This document shows positions 1 through 5,760 of a DNA stretch of 5,822 bases, piece by piece. The position numbers and the translations under genes were made by a program. This stretch comes from an uncultured bacterium (GTDB lineage Bacteria > Actinomycetota > Actinomycetes > S36-B12). The stretch is from positions 1 through 5,822 of the forward strand of contig CAITYI010000199.1 of assembly GCA_903896585.1 (NCBI GenBank). Reading direction: 5' to 3'. Under the pieces are notes generated by a model that saw only the letters and a list, made by a program, of their open reading frames with translations, searched no databases and had not been told where the DNA came from. Within the stretch, counting starts at the first letter, position 1; every line of letters starts with the position of its first letter.

Positions 1-50
1 GCAACTCCCAGTATGTGCGCCCAATTCGAGCTTTCGCTCCGGTTAGTTGA
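1..50 (+). CDS. 3' end of an unidentified upstream gene (partial)
   Basis: The frame beginning at base 3 is open from the window edge and reads NSQYVRPIRAFAPVS before a TGA stop at 48-50. The stop overlaps the ATG of the ATPase gene as TGATG (48-52), which is the usual sign of translational coupling in a tight operon and the main reason to think this frame is real. Another frame is also open this far and a third closes with TAG at 44-46, so the evidence is the overlap rather than the peptide. Fifteen residues are too few to assign a family. By position it should be another gene of the injection-system cluster, since the ATPase usually lies inside or at the end of such operons. Confidence 0.45.
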   Translation, partial: NSQYVRPIRAFAPVS

Positions 51-1942
51 TGACTCCTATACTTCGCGCCATGGCGAAAAAGTCCAAGGCCGAGGTCGGT
101 GATAGCCAAGAAATTCCCGAGTCATGGCTGCCCGTGCTGAGCACTCTCGAGGCTAGAGTGCGCGCATTCGTCGAAGGTGACCCGAATGGGGCTCCGGCTC
201 TTTCACCTAAGACTATCCCCGCGACATTGCGCGAACTCGAAAATGCCCTACCACTTGATGACGTGGACTTGTCGATTCTCATTGTCGCGGCTGCCGCGGC
301 AATGGATGTTGAAATCGGTGGGTTACTCAAAAAACTCAGTGATGAAAACGATTCGACCGGACCCACCGTCGACACCGTCATGATGCTCGTGGGTTTACAC
401 CCACTCAGCGGTGAAGATCGTGCACGATTCGACGAGGCATCCATTCTCTGCGTACTTGGTTTGATCGAGACCGGTCCGCCGAACAGAGCATTGCTGCGGC
501 GAACGGTTGTCGTACCCGAGCCGGTCGTGCGATTCCTTCTGGGCAATTGGGAGCCAGACCCACGTGTACGCCGGGCTTTGCTCTTCCCTGAACGCGATCC
601 ACTGCCGCAGGAATTGCTGCCGCAGGTGATCGTCCCCGAAGTTTTACCCTTGGTGGTGCGCGCCCGGGCCGGCACCGCGGCCCATGACTTCATGCGAAGT
701 TGGACGCTAGCAACCATCGGTCAAGAGCCCATGCTTTTCGATGCTTCCCTGCTGCCCAGCGATCCAGATGCCCACCAGATCGCGCTTCGTGCCTGCGCGC
801 GCGACGCCGCAATGCTCGGCACCGTGTTGGTAATCGATTACCGGTCCGCACCCTCGAGTCTGCCGGTTATTGACACCCTGTCCTTCTTTGAGTTCATCGG
901 TGCACCATTCGTTGCGATCGTCGATCGGCGACTGCCGGTGGGATCATGGGAACGCACCGCAATCGATCTGCCAATCCCCACCCTCGCGCAGCGAGAACAG
1001 TGGTGGCGCATTCTCAGCCCTGGTTCCGATAGTTCGCTGGCCCGAACAGCTACGCACTTAGAACCTGACGACATCCAGACATGGAGTTCCGGTGGCACCC
1101 CGACTTTACGCATGAACGCGAAGAAGTCTTCGAGCCGAGTCCAAGTGATCACTCCGGAAGTTCGGCTTGACGATGTCATCGTGGAGACGCATGTGCGCCA
1201 ACAACTCGATGCGCTCGCCGATCGCGTGCGTCATCGCTCAGTGGTTCTCGACGAATGGCGGATGCGACCCGGGGGTGGACGCGGTCGCGGTGTCACAGCG
1301 CTCTTCGCCGGGGTGAGCGGCACGGGTAAGTCGATGTCCGCCGAAGCATTGGCCGGAGAACTCGGTGTTCCATTATTTCGGGTGGAACTTGCCAGTGTGG
1401 TTGATAAGTACATTGGTGAGACGGAAAAAAACTTGGAAGAAGTGTTTCGTTCGGTGGAAAACGATGACGGTGTGCTTTTGTTTGATGAAGCCGATGCATT
1501 GTTCGGCAAACGATCTGATGTATCCGATGCCCGCGATCGGTACGCCAACATCGAGGTTGCCTATCTGTTGCAACGCATTGAGCAATTCGACGGCCTTGCC
1601 ATCTTGACAACGAATCTTCGCGCAAACCTCGACGAAGCATTTCAACGTCGACTCGATGCAATCGTTGACTTTGAGGAACCGGATGCCGATGCTCGCTTCA
1701 CAATCTGGGCCCGCGCCTTGGGGCCATTTGAAGGCAGTGTCGCCGAAAATGACCTGCGAATGCTCGCTGCCGTCGACATCACCGGTGGTTCCATTCGCTC
1801 CGCGGTGGTGACCGCTGCCTACTATGCCGCGGCGAAGACACAAACGATCGCCCGTGAACATCTACTGCGCGGTCTGCAAGAGGAGTGGCGCAAGGCTGGC
1901 CGATTGAACTTTCCAGCAAAAGATTTTGTCGACTGGCGCTGA
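50..1942 (+). CDS. AAA+ ATPase of contractile injection system (Afp15/Pvc15-like)
   Basis: This is a 630-residue AAA+ ATPase of the type found in almost all eCIS loci, where it is thought to help assemble or recycle the particle in the cytoplasm; its exact role is unsettled. The C-terminal AAA module is intact. The Walker A motif GVSGTGKS is at residues 421-428, and the Walker B segment VLLFDEADALFG has its catalytic D479 and E480. A sensor-1 type segment ILTTN follows, then the arginine-finger region AFQRRLD with R533 and R534. The roughly 370 N-terminal residues have no motif I can name and probably form the family-specific domain. The ATG at 50 is chosen because it overlaps the upstream stop (TGATG) and no Shine-Dalgarno sequence is visible, which fits coupling. 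A TTG at 47 and an ATG at 71 (MAKKSK) are alternatives. The gene converges on the DUF4255 gene. No signal peptide or membrane segment is seen. Confidence 0.93.
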   Translation: MTPILRAMAKKSKAEVGDSQEIPESWLPVLSTLEARVRAFVEGDPNGAPALSPKTIPATLRELENALPLDDVDLSILIVAAAAAMDVEIGGLLKKLSDENDSTGPTVDTVMMLVGLHPLSGEDRARFDEASILCVLGLIETGPPNRALLRRTVVVPEPVVRFLLGNWEPDPRVRRALLFPERDPLPQELLPQVIVPEVLPLVVRARAGTAAHDFMRSWTLATIGQEPMLFDASLLPSDPDAHQIALRACARDAAMLGTVLVIDYRSAPSSLPVIDTLSFFEFIGAPFVAIVDRRLPVGSWERTAIDLPIPTLAQREQWWRILSPGSDSSLARTATHLEPDDIQTWSSGGTPTLRMNAKKSSSRVQVITPEVRLDDVIVETHVRQQLDALADRVRHRSVVLDEWRMRPGGGRGRGVTALFAGVSGTGKSMSAEALAGELGVPLFRVELASVVDKYIGETEKNLEEVFRSVENDDGVLLFDEADALFGKRSDVSDARDRYANIEVAYLLQRIEQFDGLAILTTNLRANLDEAFQRRLDAIVDFEEPDADARFTIWARALGPFEGSVAENDLRMLAAVDITGGSIRSAVVTAAYYAAAKTQTIAREHLLRGLQEEWRKAGRLNFPAKDFVDWR

Positions 1943-1967
1943 CGTTCGCCTTGTAGAGGCGGCAACG
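1943..1967. terminator. Possible bidirectional terminator hairpin between convergent genes
   Basis: The 29-base gap between the convergent ATPase and DUF4255 genes holds an imperfect stem. CGTTCGCCT (1943-1951) pairs with AGGCG (1957-1961) and AACG (1964-1967), with a two-base bulge (GC, 1962-1963) and a five-base loop. It sits directly after the ATPase stop and just before the DUF4255 stop, where a shared terminator would be expected. There is no T-tract on either strand, so it is not a classic intrinsic terminator. Actinobacterial terminators often lack the T-tract, which keeps the idea open. Confidence 0.35.
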
Positions 1968-1971
1968 CGGG

Positions 1972-2679
1972 TCAGGAGCCGAGTGACTCCCTGGTGCGGG
2001 TACGGGTGGGTGACTCCTGTGGAGCCTGAGGAGCATTGTCTTCTTCTTCGGATGGGGCAACGGGCGCTGCTGCTTGCACCACACTCGAGCCACCGTCGCG
2101 GGTGTCTTGGAAAGTGAATTTCGGCGGAGCGGTCTGCGGCGGACCAGCCGGTGTGGGCAGTCCTGCTGGGATCAAAGTAGAGACGGTCAGTGCGATGATC
2201 GGACGGAACTCCCCGCCGATTGACGACCACAGTTCGGTAACCAGACGATCCGAATACAGGACACCACCGACTCGGATCATGGCTGGGCGTCCAACTCGAG
2301 CGAGTTCGGCCAGGGTGCCATCGCACAAATCTTCGGGAAGATACTCACGTTGCAGCAAATTCATCAGGGCTGCTCCCAAGAGCGCGTGATCGTCTTCGGG
2401 GCGTGAGGTCCAGGCCGAGACAGCGTAGGAAAACATGAAGGTTCGTTCCGTTGGACGCCGCGCAACAATGATGCCCTTGTCGTCTTTGACCTCAACGATG
2501 TCTGCGGTTCGACGTTCGGTGTTCTCGCGAATGTCGTTGAGGAACAGGTTGAGCACCGGGCCGGTGCGACGGGCGGCCCAGTCCTTTGTCGGAGGGTCGA
2601 GGTCCACCCTGACCCGCTCCTCCGAGTAAGTCTGGGTGCTGAGCAGCGTGACGAGCGCCCTATCAATCTCCGGGAGCAT
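1972..2679 (-). CDS. DUF4255 (Pvc16_N-like) tail terminator/cap protein
   Basis: The gene encodes a 235-residue protein that I recognise as a DUF4255/Pvc16_N protein, related to Afp16/Pvc16. That family caps the distal end of the tube and sheath and sets or ends particle length. Features typical of the family are the acidic N-terminus MLPEIDRALVTLL and the core NLFLNDIRENTERR (residues 44-57). These are followed by FSYAVSAWTSRPEDDHALLG (83-102) and a region ending VGGVLYSDRLVTELWSSIGGEFRPIIALTVS. From about residue 171 the chain becomes a tail rich in proline, alanine, glutamate and Thr-Arg, and is probably disordered. The ATG at 2679-2677 overlaps the stop of the upstream DUF4280 gene (TGATG on the minus strand), with an AAGGCGGG-like ribosome site just before it, so the two genes are very likely co-translated. 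The gene ends 29 bases from the convergent ATPase gene. Placing the cap gene in a separate minus-strand unit, away from the sheath and tube operon, is the main oddity. Confidence 0.88.
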   Translation of the reverse strand: MLPEIDRALVTLLSTQTYSEERVRVDLDPPTKDWAARRTGPVLNLFLNDIRENTERRTADIVEVKDDKGIIVARRPTERTFMFSYAVSAWTSRPEDDHALLGAALMNLLQREYLPEDLCDGTLAELARVGRPAMIRVGGVLYSDRLVTELWSSIGGEFRPIIALTVSTLIPAGLPTPAGPPQTAPPKFTFQDTRDGGSSVVQAAAPVAPSEEEDNAPQAPQESPTRTRTRESLGS

Positions 2680-3065
2680 CAGCCCGCCTTAATCGTGACC
2701 GCGGGGGTGGCTAGGGGGGAGATTTGCCCACCCCAGATACACATACATTTGGACGACTTGGTGATCACTGGCGCGCCGCCGACCAGCACCCGCGAACTCG
2801 AGATCCATGGGGCCGGTGTGACCGGAACGCACGGCATGGGGACAAGAACGCCGAGTGCAGCCGCAGTTGCGGAAGCCACCACCGGATTGGCAATCGACCG
2901 ACACATTCCAAAGGGCAGGATGTTCACCATCGGTTTGTTATCCATGATGTTCCCCACCGGTGGTCCCTGGCCAAGAACCCGATTGACCGGAAGAACATTC
3001 AGGGGCGCGGGGGTGAGCCCCATGGTGCAGCGCAACATGCTCCCAGTAACCAGCGGATTCGACAC
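2679..3065 (-). CDS. DUF4280 PAAR-like protein
   Basis: The gene encodes a 128-residue glycine- and proline-rich protein with the hallmarks of DUF4280, a PAAR-like family. Such proteins are expected to sit on the tip of the VgrG-like spike, to sharpen it, and sometimes to carry effectors. Visible marks are VTGSMLRCTMG near the N-terminus, then IMDNKPMVNILPFGMC, ANPVVASATAAALGVLVPMPC, PW at 86-87, VLVGGAPVITKSSKCMC and WGGQISP. Cysteines are at 13, 55, 79, 107 and 109 and could bind a metal or form the tip core. The start is a GTG at 3065-3063; the next in-frame ATG (codon 10) would remove the conserved VTGS segment, so GTG is preferred although only a weak GGA precedes it. No effector extension is present. 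The stop overlaps the DUF4255 start. The gene diverges from the sheath gene across a 111-base gap. Confidence 0.87.
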   Translation of the reverse strand: MSNPLVTGSMLRCTMGLTPAPLNVLPVNRVLGQGPPVGNIMDNKPMVNILPFGMCRSIANPVVASATAAALGVLVPMPCVPVTPAPWISSSRVLVGGAPVITKSSKCMCIWGGQISPLATPAVTIKAG

Positions 3066-3096
3066 TCCAAGAACGTAACGTGAAGCTTCGTTATCT

Positions 3097-3122
3097 CCTA
3101 CCCCTCCGAACGGGGGGGTAGG
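3097..3122. other. Stem-loop in the divergent intergenic region
   Basis: An 11-bp stem is formed by 3097-3107 (CCTACCCCTCC) and 3112-3122, the second arm containing seven consecutive G, with a GAAC loop (3108-3111). All pairs are Watson-Crick except one T-G (3105-3114). The gap from 3066 to 3176 separates the minus-strand DUF4280 unit from the sheath operon, so promoters for both directions should lie here. I see no convincing -10/-35 pair on either strand. The stem could be an operator, a leader structure in the sheath mRNA about 55 bases before its start codon, or a terminator-like element insulating the two units. Confidence 0.55.
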
Positions 3123-3164
3123 CAGTGGGCGGTGCGGTTGTTACCGTCCCAATCTCCACCTTAA

Positions 3165-3172
3165 GAAAGGGA
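3165..3172 (+). promoter_or_regulatory. Ribosome binding site of the sheath gene
   Basis: The purine stretch GAAAGGGA has its AAGG core 6 bases from the ATG at 3177. It supports that start for the sheath gene and is weaker than the site in front of the tube gene. Confidence 0.6.
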
Positions 3173-3176
3173 AACC

Positions 3177-4703
3177 ATGCCCAGCTATTTGTCTCCGGGC
3201 GTTTACGTCGAGGAAGTGCCCGCTGGTACGCGCCCAATTGAGGGTGTCGGCACAGCGATTGCAGGCTTCGTCGGCTTTGCCGCCCAAGGTCCCATCAATG
3301 ATCCGATACTCGTCACCAATTGGACCCAGTACGTCGAAACTTTCGGCGACATGGTCGAAAACTATGCACTTGGAAAAGCTGTCTACGGCTTTTTCAACAA
3401 TGGTGGTGGCCGCGCTTACATTGTGCGCATCCCAACGAGTGGCCGCCCGTCATCTGCACCAATGGGTGAACTACCCGCGAAGGCCGACACGGCGATTGCC
3501 GCACTGAAAGTAATGGCAATCAGTTCAAGTGCCAAGCAGGTCGCTGTTGATGTGAAGGCCGAGGGTGAGACCGACGGTCAACCCACCTACAAGATCACGA
3601 TCACCGCTGATGGTGCCAAAGATGAAACATTCACCGGCACCCTCGCCGCTGGACCAAGTAACTTGGCCACGCAGGTCAACACTCGATCCAAGATTGTGCG
3701 GATTCAGCCGAACGCGGTCGACGAAGCACTGATTGCATCCGGGCTGCAGGAAGGCACCGTTGCCCTCGTCGGCGACGACGGCTCAGTTCCCGCGAAAATC
3801 GAAACCGGGGAACTCATTGGCGATCCCGCCAAGCGCACGGGCTTCACGGCATTTGAGACCCTCGAACAAATCACCATGATCGCGGCACCGGATATCGCCG
3901 TTGCCCAGGCAAATGGGTCGATTGATCTGGACGCCATGAAAGCGGTCCAAGCTGGCATGCTCGCGCACTGCGAACTTATGGGCAACCGGATGGCGATCCT
4001 CGATCCGCCCGCCGGGCTCAACGCCCAAGAGGCAAGCGATTGGCGCATGAATACTGCCGGCTTCGATTCGAAGTTCGGAGTGCTCTACTGGCCGTGGATC
4101 CAGATGTTCGATCCCACCACTGGCAAAAACGCTACGTTCCCACCCAGTGGTCACATTGCTGGTCTGTGGAGTCGCAACGACGATACCCGCGGAGTCTTCA
4201 AGGCACCAGCGAACGAGATCCTGCTCGGCGCTGTCGGCGTCGAGTACCCGGTAACTCGTGGCGAGATGGACCTGCTCAACCCGCAAGGTGTCAACTCGAT
4301 CAAGTCCTTCCCCGGTCGCGGGATTCGGGTCTGGGGTGCACGCACCCTGTCGAGTGACGCCGAGTGGCGCTACGTGAACGTGCGTCGATACTTCAATTAC
4401 CTGGAGGAGTCGATCCTGCAAGGCACGCAGTGGGCGGTCTTCGAGCCAAACGATGAAAACCTGTGGGGCCGCATTCGCCGCACCATCTCGGCATTCCTCG
4501 TCAACGAGTGGCGCTCCGGTGCACTCTTTGGATCGAGTCCGTCCGAAGCTTTCTTCGTCAAGTGCGACGGAGAGAACAACTCTGCCGAGAGTGTTGATCT
4601 CGGCATGGTGATCGTGGAAGTTGGTGTTGCTCCGGTGAAGCCTGCCGAGTTCGTCATCTTCCGCTTGTCTCAGTTCTCCGGCGGCACGTCCATCGCCGAA
4701 TAG
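3177..4703 (+). CDS. Contractile tail sheath protein
   Basis: This 508-residue protein is the contractile sheath that drives the inner tube through the target membrane. The N-terminus YLSPGVYVEEVPAG (residues 4-17) followed by GVGTAIAGFVGFA and GPINDP is the standard sheath opening. The C-terminal domain is also typical, with GRGIRVWGARTL from residue 380, WRYVNVRRYFNYLEESI, then WAVFEPNDENLWGRIR and ISAFLVNEWRSGALFG, ending in a strand-rich segment with FVIFRLSQF. These conserved termini form the sheath core. Residues about 89-222 are less conserved in character and probably form the surface-exposed insertion domain seen in larger sheaths. There is one sheath gene in this window, whereas some Afp/PVC clusters have two or three paralogues. 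The ATG at 3177 has an AAAGGGA site in front and the stop is TAG. The tube gene follows after 28 bases and is surely in the same transcript. Confidence 0.96.
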   Translation: MPSYLSPGVYVEEVPAGTRPIEGVGTAIAGFVGFAAQGPINDPILVTNWTQYVETFGDMVENYALGKAVYGFFNNGGGRAYIVRIPTSGRPSSAPMGELPAKADTAIAALKVMAISSSAKQVAVDVKAEGETDGQPTYKITITADGAKDETFTGTLAAGPSNLATQVNTRSKIVRIQPNAVDEALIASGLQEGTVALVGDDGSVPAKIETGELIGDPAKRTGFTAFETLEQITMIAAPDIAVAQANGSIDLDAMKAVQAGMLAHCELMGNRMAILDPPAGLNAQEASDWRMNTAGFDSKFGVLYWPWIQMFDPTTGKNATFPPSGHIAGLWSRNDDTRGVFKAPANEILLGAVGVEYPVTRGEMDLLNPQGVNSIKSFPGRGIRVWGARTLSSDAEWRYVNVRRYFNYLEESILQGTQWAVFEPNDENLWGRIRRTISAFLVNEWRSGALFGSSPSEAFFVKCDGENNSAESVDLGMVIVEVGVAPVKPAEFVIFRLSQFSGGTSIAE

Positions 4704-4717
4704 CCACTCAAACAATT

Positions 4718-4726
4718 AAAGGAGGT
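4718..4726 (+). promoter_or_regulatory. Very strong ribosome binding site of the tube gene
   Basis: AAAGGAGGT is a nearly full match to the anti-Shine-Dalgarno sequence. Its GGAGG core lies 6 bases before the ATG at 4732. It is the strongest ribosome site in the window, which suits a protein needed in many copies per particle. Confidence 0.85.
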
Positions 4727-4731
4727 CGACG

Positions 4732-5178
4732 ATGGCAAACCTGGTAGAGGGCGAAGCCCTAACCGCTTATTCATTCGAATTCACCATTGACGGTCAAGCA
4801 ATTCCGAACGTCATCGAGGTCAACAACATTGCGCAGGAAACGGCAACCATCGAGCTCAAGTCGATGACCCCGGCCGGCCAGTACGTGATCCAACAGATGC
4901 TTGGCCCACGTCAGTCCGGCACCCTGCAGGTCACGGTGCTTGCCACCGGTGACGGAGGACTCACCAAGTGGTTTCTCGATGGCCTGCAAGGTGATTTCAA
5001 GGGCGCCCGCAAGACCGGCAAGTTGGTCTACAAGGACACCTACGGCACGCCGGTGCGCACCATCGAGTTCACCAACTTGATGGTCACCAGCGTCTCGTAC
5101 GGATCCCTCAAGGCCGGCGAGGCAACCGGTATCAACATGACGATCAGCATGTCGTTCACTGAAATGACCGCGGCCTAG
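4732..5178 (+). CDS. Inner tail tube protein (T4 gp19-like)
   Basis: The gene encodes a 148-residue protein of the phage tail tube family (T4 gp19-like), the same size as tube subunits of other contractile injection systems. Stacked hexamers form the hollow tube inside the sheath. Visible marks are the opening GEALTAYSFEFTIDGQ, the segment IELKSMTPAGQYVIQQMLG (about residues 41-59), LQVTVLATGDGGLTKWFLDG, and the closing strands IEFTNLMVTSVSYGSLKAGE and INMTISMSF. No cysteine or signal peptide is seen, as expected for a cytoplasmically assembled particle. The start is fixed by a near-perfect ribosome site. It lies 28 bases after the sheath gene. Only one tube gene appears here; a paralogue may follow beyond the window. 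Confidence 0.95.
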   Translation: MANLVEGEALTAYSFEFTIDGQAIPNVIEVNNIAQETATIELKSMTPAGQYVIQQMLGPRQSGTLQVTVLATGDGGLTKWFLDGLQGDFKGARKTGKLVYKDTYGTPVRTIEFTNLMVTSVSYGSLKAGEATGINMTISMSFTEMTAA

Positions 5179-5179
5179 C

Positions 5180-5193
5180 CGTAAGTGATTACG
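5180..5193 (+). other. Small hairpin after the tube gene
   Basis: CGTAA (5180-5184) pairs with TTACG (5189-5193) around a GTGA loop, immediately after the tube stop (5176-5178) and touching the weak ribosome site of the next gene (GAGGG, 5193-5197). Five base pairs are marginal. It might reduce initiation of the next gene, or it might be chance. Confidence 0.25.
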
Positions 5194-5209
5194 AGGGAAT
5201 TGAGTAGCT

Positions 5210-5599
5210 ATGTCAGTCACTGAAGCCAGCCCACTGCAAACGTCATTTAATTTCGTTTTGCCGCGTGGGTATGTGGATGCTAATGGTGAGGTGCACCGCG
5301 AGGGCACCATGCGCCTGGCAACCGCGCGCGACGAACTCATGCCCCTCCTCGACCCCAAGGTGAAGGAGCACGAGGCTTTCTTAAGCCTCGTGCTCCTAGC
5401 CCGGGTGGTCACCCAACTCGGCACATTGCCGAACATCGACGATCAAGTAATCGGTGGCCTGTGGGCAACCGATCTATCTTTTTTGCAGGACCTGTATCGA
5501 AGGATCAACACCGAAGGCTCCACATTGGCCGAGGTCACCTGCCCGAATTGCAGTGAGACCGTGCTGGTCGATGTGGGAGGTGGTGCGCCGGGGGAATAA
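5210..5599 (+). CDS. Small tail/baseplate assembly protein with CxxC motif
   Basis: The gene encodes a 129-residue protein of a type regularly found directly after the tube gene in eCIS loci. Its function is not certain; similarity in position and general form to T4-type baseplate or tail assembly chaperones is my best guess. The sequence opens with FNFVLPRGYVDANGEVHREG, then has a helical middle (RDELMPLLDPKV, FLSLVLLARVVTQLGTLP and DLSFLQDLYRRIN). It ends with a TCPNCSETVLVDV strand holding cysteines 111 and 114, the only cysteines. This is half of a zinc-ribbon site, so metal binding would need a partner chain. The start at 5210 has only a distant GAGGG (12 bases), far weaker than the tube site, which suggests lower expression. 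A perfect 15-bp inverted repeat lies inside the gene (5364-5397). The TAA stop at 5597-5599 overlaps the first codon of the next frame. Confidence 0.88.
   Translation: MSVTEASPLQTSFNFVLPRGYVDANGEVHREGTMRLATARDELMPLLDPKVKEHEAFLSLVLLARVVTQLGTLPNIDDQVIGGLWATDLSFLQDLYRRINTEGSTLAEVTCPNCSETVLVDVGGGAPGE
5364..5397. repeat. Perfect 15-bp inverted repeat inside a coding region
   Basis: AGGAGCACGAGGCTT (5364-5378) and AAGCCTCGTGCTCCT (5383-5397) are exact reverse complements separated by TCTT (5379-5382). In RNA this would form a 15-bp hairpin with a tetraloop, 9 of the 15 pairs being G-C. It lies wholly within the CxxC-protein gene and codes for the segment KEHEAFLSLVLL. There is no following T-tract. 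It could act as an mRNA processing or stability element, or an attenuator limiting expression of the distal genes. Confidence 0.85.
5575..5599 (+). promoter_or_regulatory. Candidate -1 frameshift or reinitiation signal at the overlap
   Basis: GGGAGG (5575-5580, extending to GGAGGT at 5576-5581) is followed after 8 bases by G-GGG-GAA (5590-5596) and then the in-frame stop TAA (5597-5599). A -1 slip on the five-G run would move ribosomes from the CxxC-protein frame directly into the DUF6760-like frame and skip the stop. Slippage of the GGG codon is fully re-paired; the GAA codon would re-pair as GGA with one mismatch, so it is not an ideal heptamer. The same purine block could instead be the ribosome site for an ATA start at 5596. 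The sequence alone does not decide between them. Confidence 0.4.
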
Positions 5600-5760
5600 C
5601 AACGGTCGGAACCGATCGGCTTTGGGAAGAGATCGGGTTTCTGGCCTACTACTTGCACTGGTCGCTTAACGACATCTTGGATCTAACTCACGATGTTCGA
5701 AGGCGGATGACCGAGTTAGTTTCGCAGTTCAATCGAGTCGGATCGGAGGGTGCGCGGTGA
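5596..5760 (+). CDS. DUF6760-like small eCIS protein with no standard start codon
   Basis: Read from 5596, this frame gives 54 residues: it opens ITTVGTDRLWEEIGF, continues LAYYLHWSLNDILDL (16-30) and has THDVRRRMTEL (31-41) before a TGA stop at 5758-5760. The DRLxEE, AYxxHWxxxxIL and RRR pattern matches the short DUF6760 proteins found between tube and spike genes in actinobacterial eCIS loci; their role is unknown. The frame has no ATG, GTG or TTG after the stop at 5554-5556 until the TTG at 5653 and ATG at 5707, both inside the conserved part. The natural beginning is therefore ATA at 5596, overlapping the upstream stop as ATAA. Translation may start at ATA, enter by -1 frameshift from the upstream gene, or be damaged by a G-to-A change of a former ATGA overlap. 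The next gene overlaps its end as GTGA. Confidence 0.72.
   Translation: MTTVGTDRLWEEIGFLAYYLHWSLNDILDLTHDVRRRMTELVSQFNRVGSEGAR

Noticed and set aside
602..626. Direct repeat CTGCCGCAGG spaced by 15 bases in the ATPase gene
   Set aside because: It encodes a repeated LPQ motif in frame and is short enough to be codon-level coincidence.
43..717. A 224-codon open frame antisense to the ATPase gene
   Set aside because: The Ser/Arg/Thr-rich product is a typical reverse-frame artefact; the ATPase frame is continuous through the region.
2695..3078. A 127-codon plus-strand frame opposite the DUF4280 gene
   Set aside because: The minus-strand frame has the full set of DUF4280 motifs and conserved cysteines, while the plus-strand product matches nothing known to me.
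3076..3094. Near-palindrome around GAAGCTTC in the divergent gap as an operator
   Set aside because: Only the 8-base core is symmetric; the flanks pair only with a bulge, so it is not distinguishable from chance.
3783..4715. A 310-codon open frame antisense to the sheath gene
   Set aside because: It lies opposite a clearly recognised sheath protein, has no recognisable domain or ribosome site, and its composition is that expected of the reverse frame of a GC-rich gene.
4771..5436. A 221-codon open frame antisense to the tube and CxxC-protein genes
   Set aside because: It spans two well-supported genes and their intergenic gap, with low-complexity Arg/Gly/Leu-rich sequence and no domain.
5454..5669. 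A 71-codon plus-strand frame spanning the CxxC-protein and DUF6760-like junction
   Set aside because: It is in the third frame, its sequence does not resemble an eCIS protein, and both other frames carry recognisable conserved segments.
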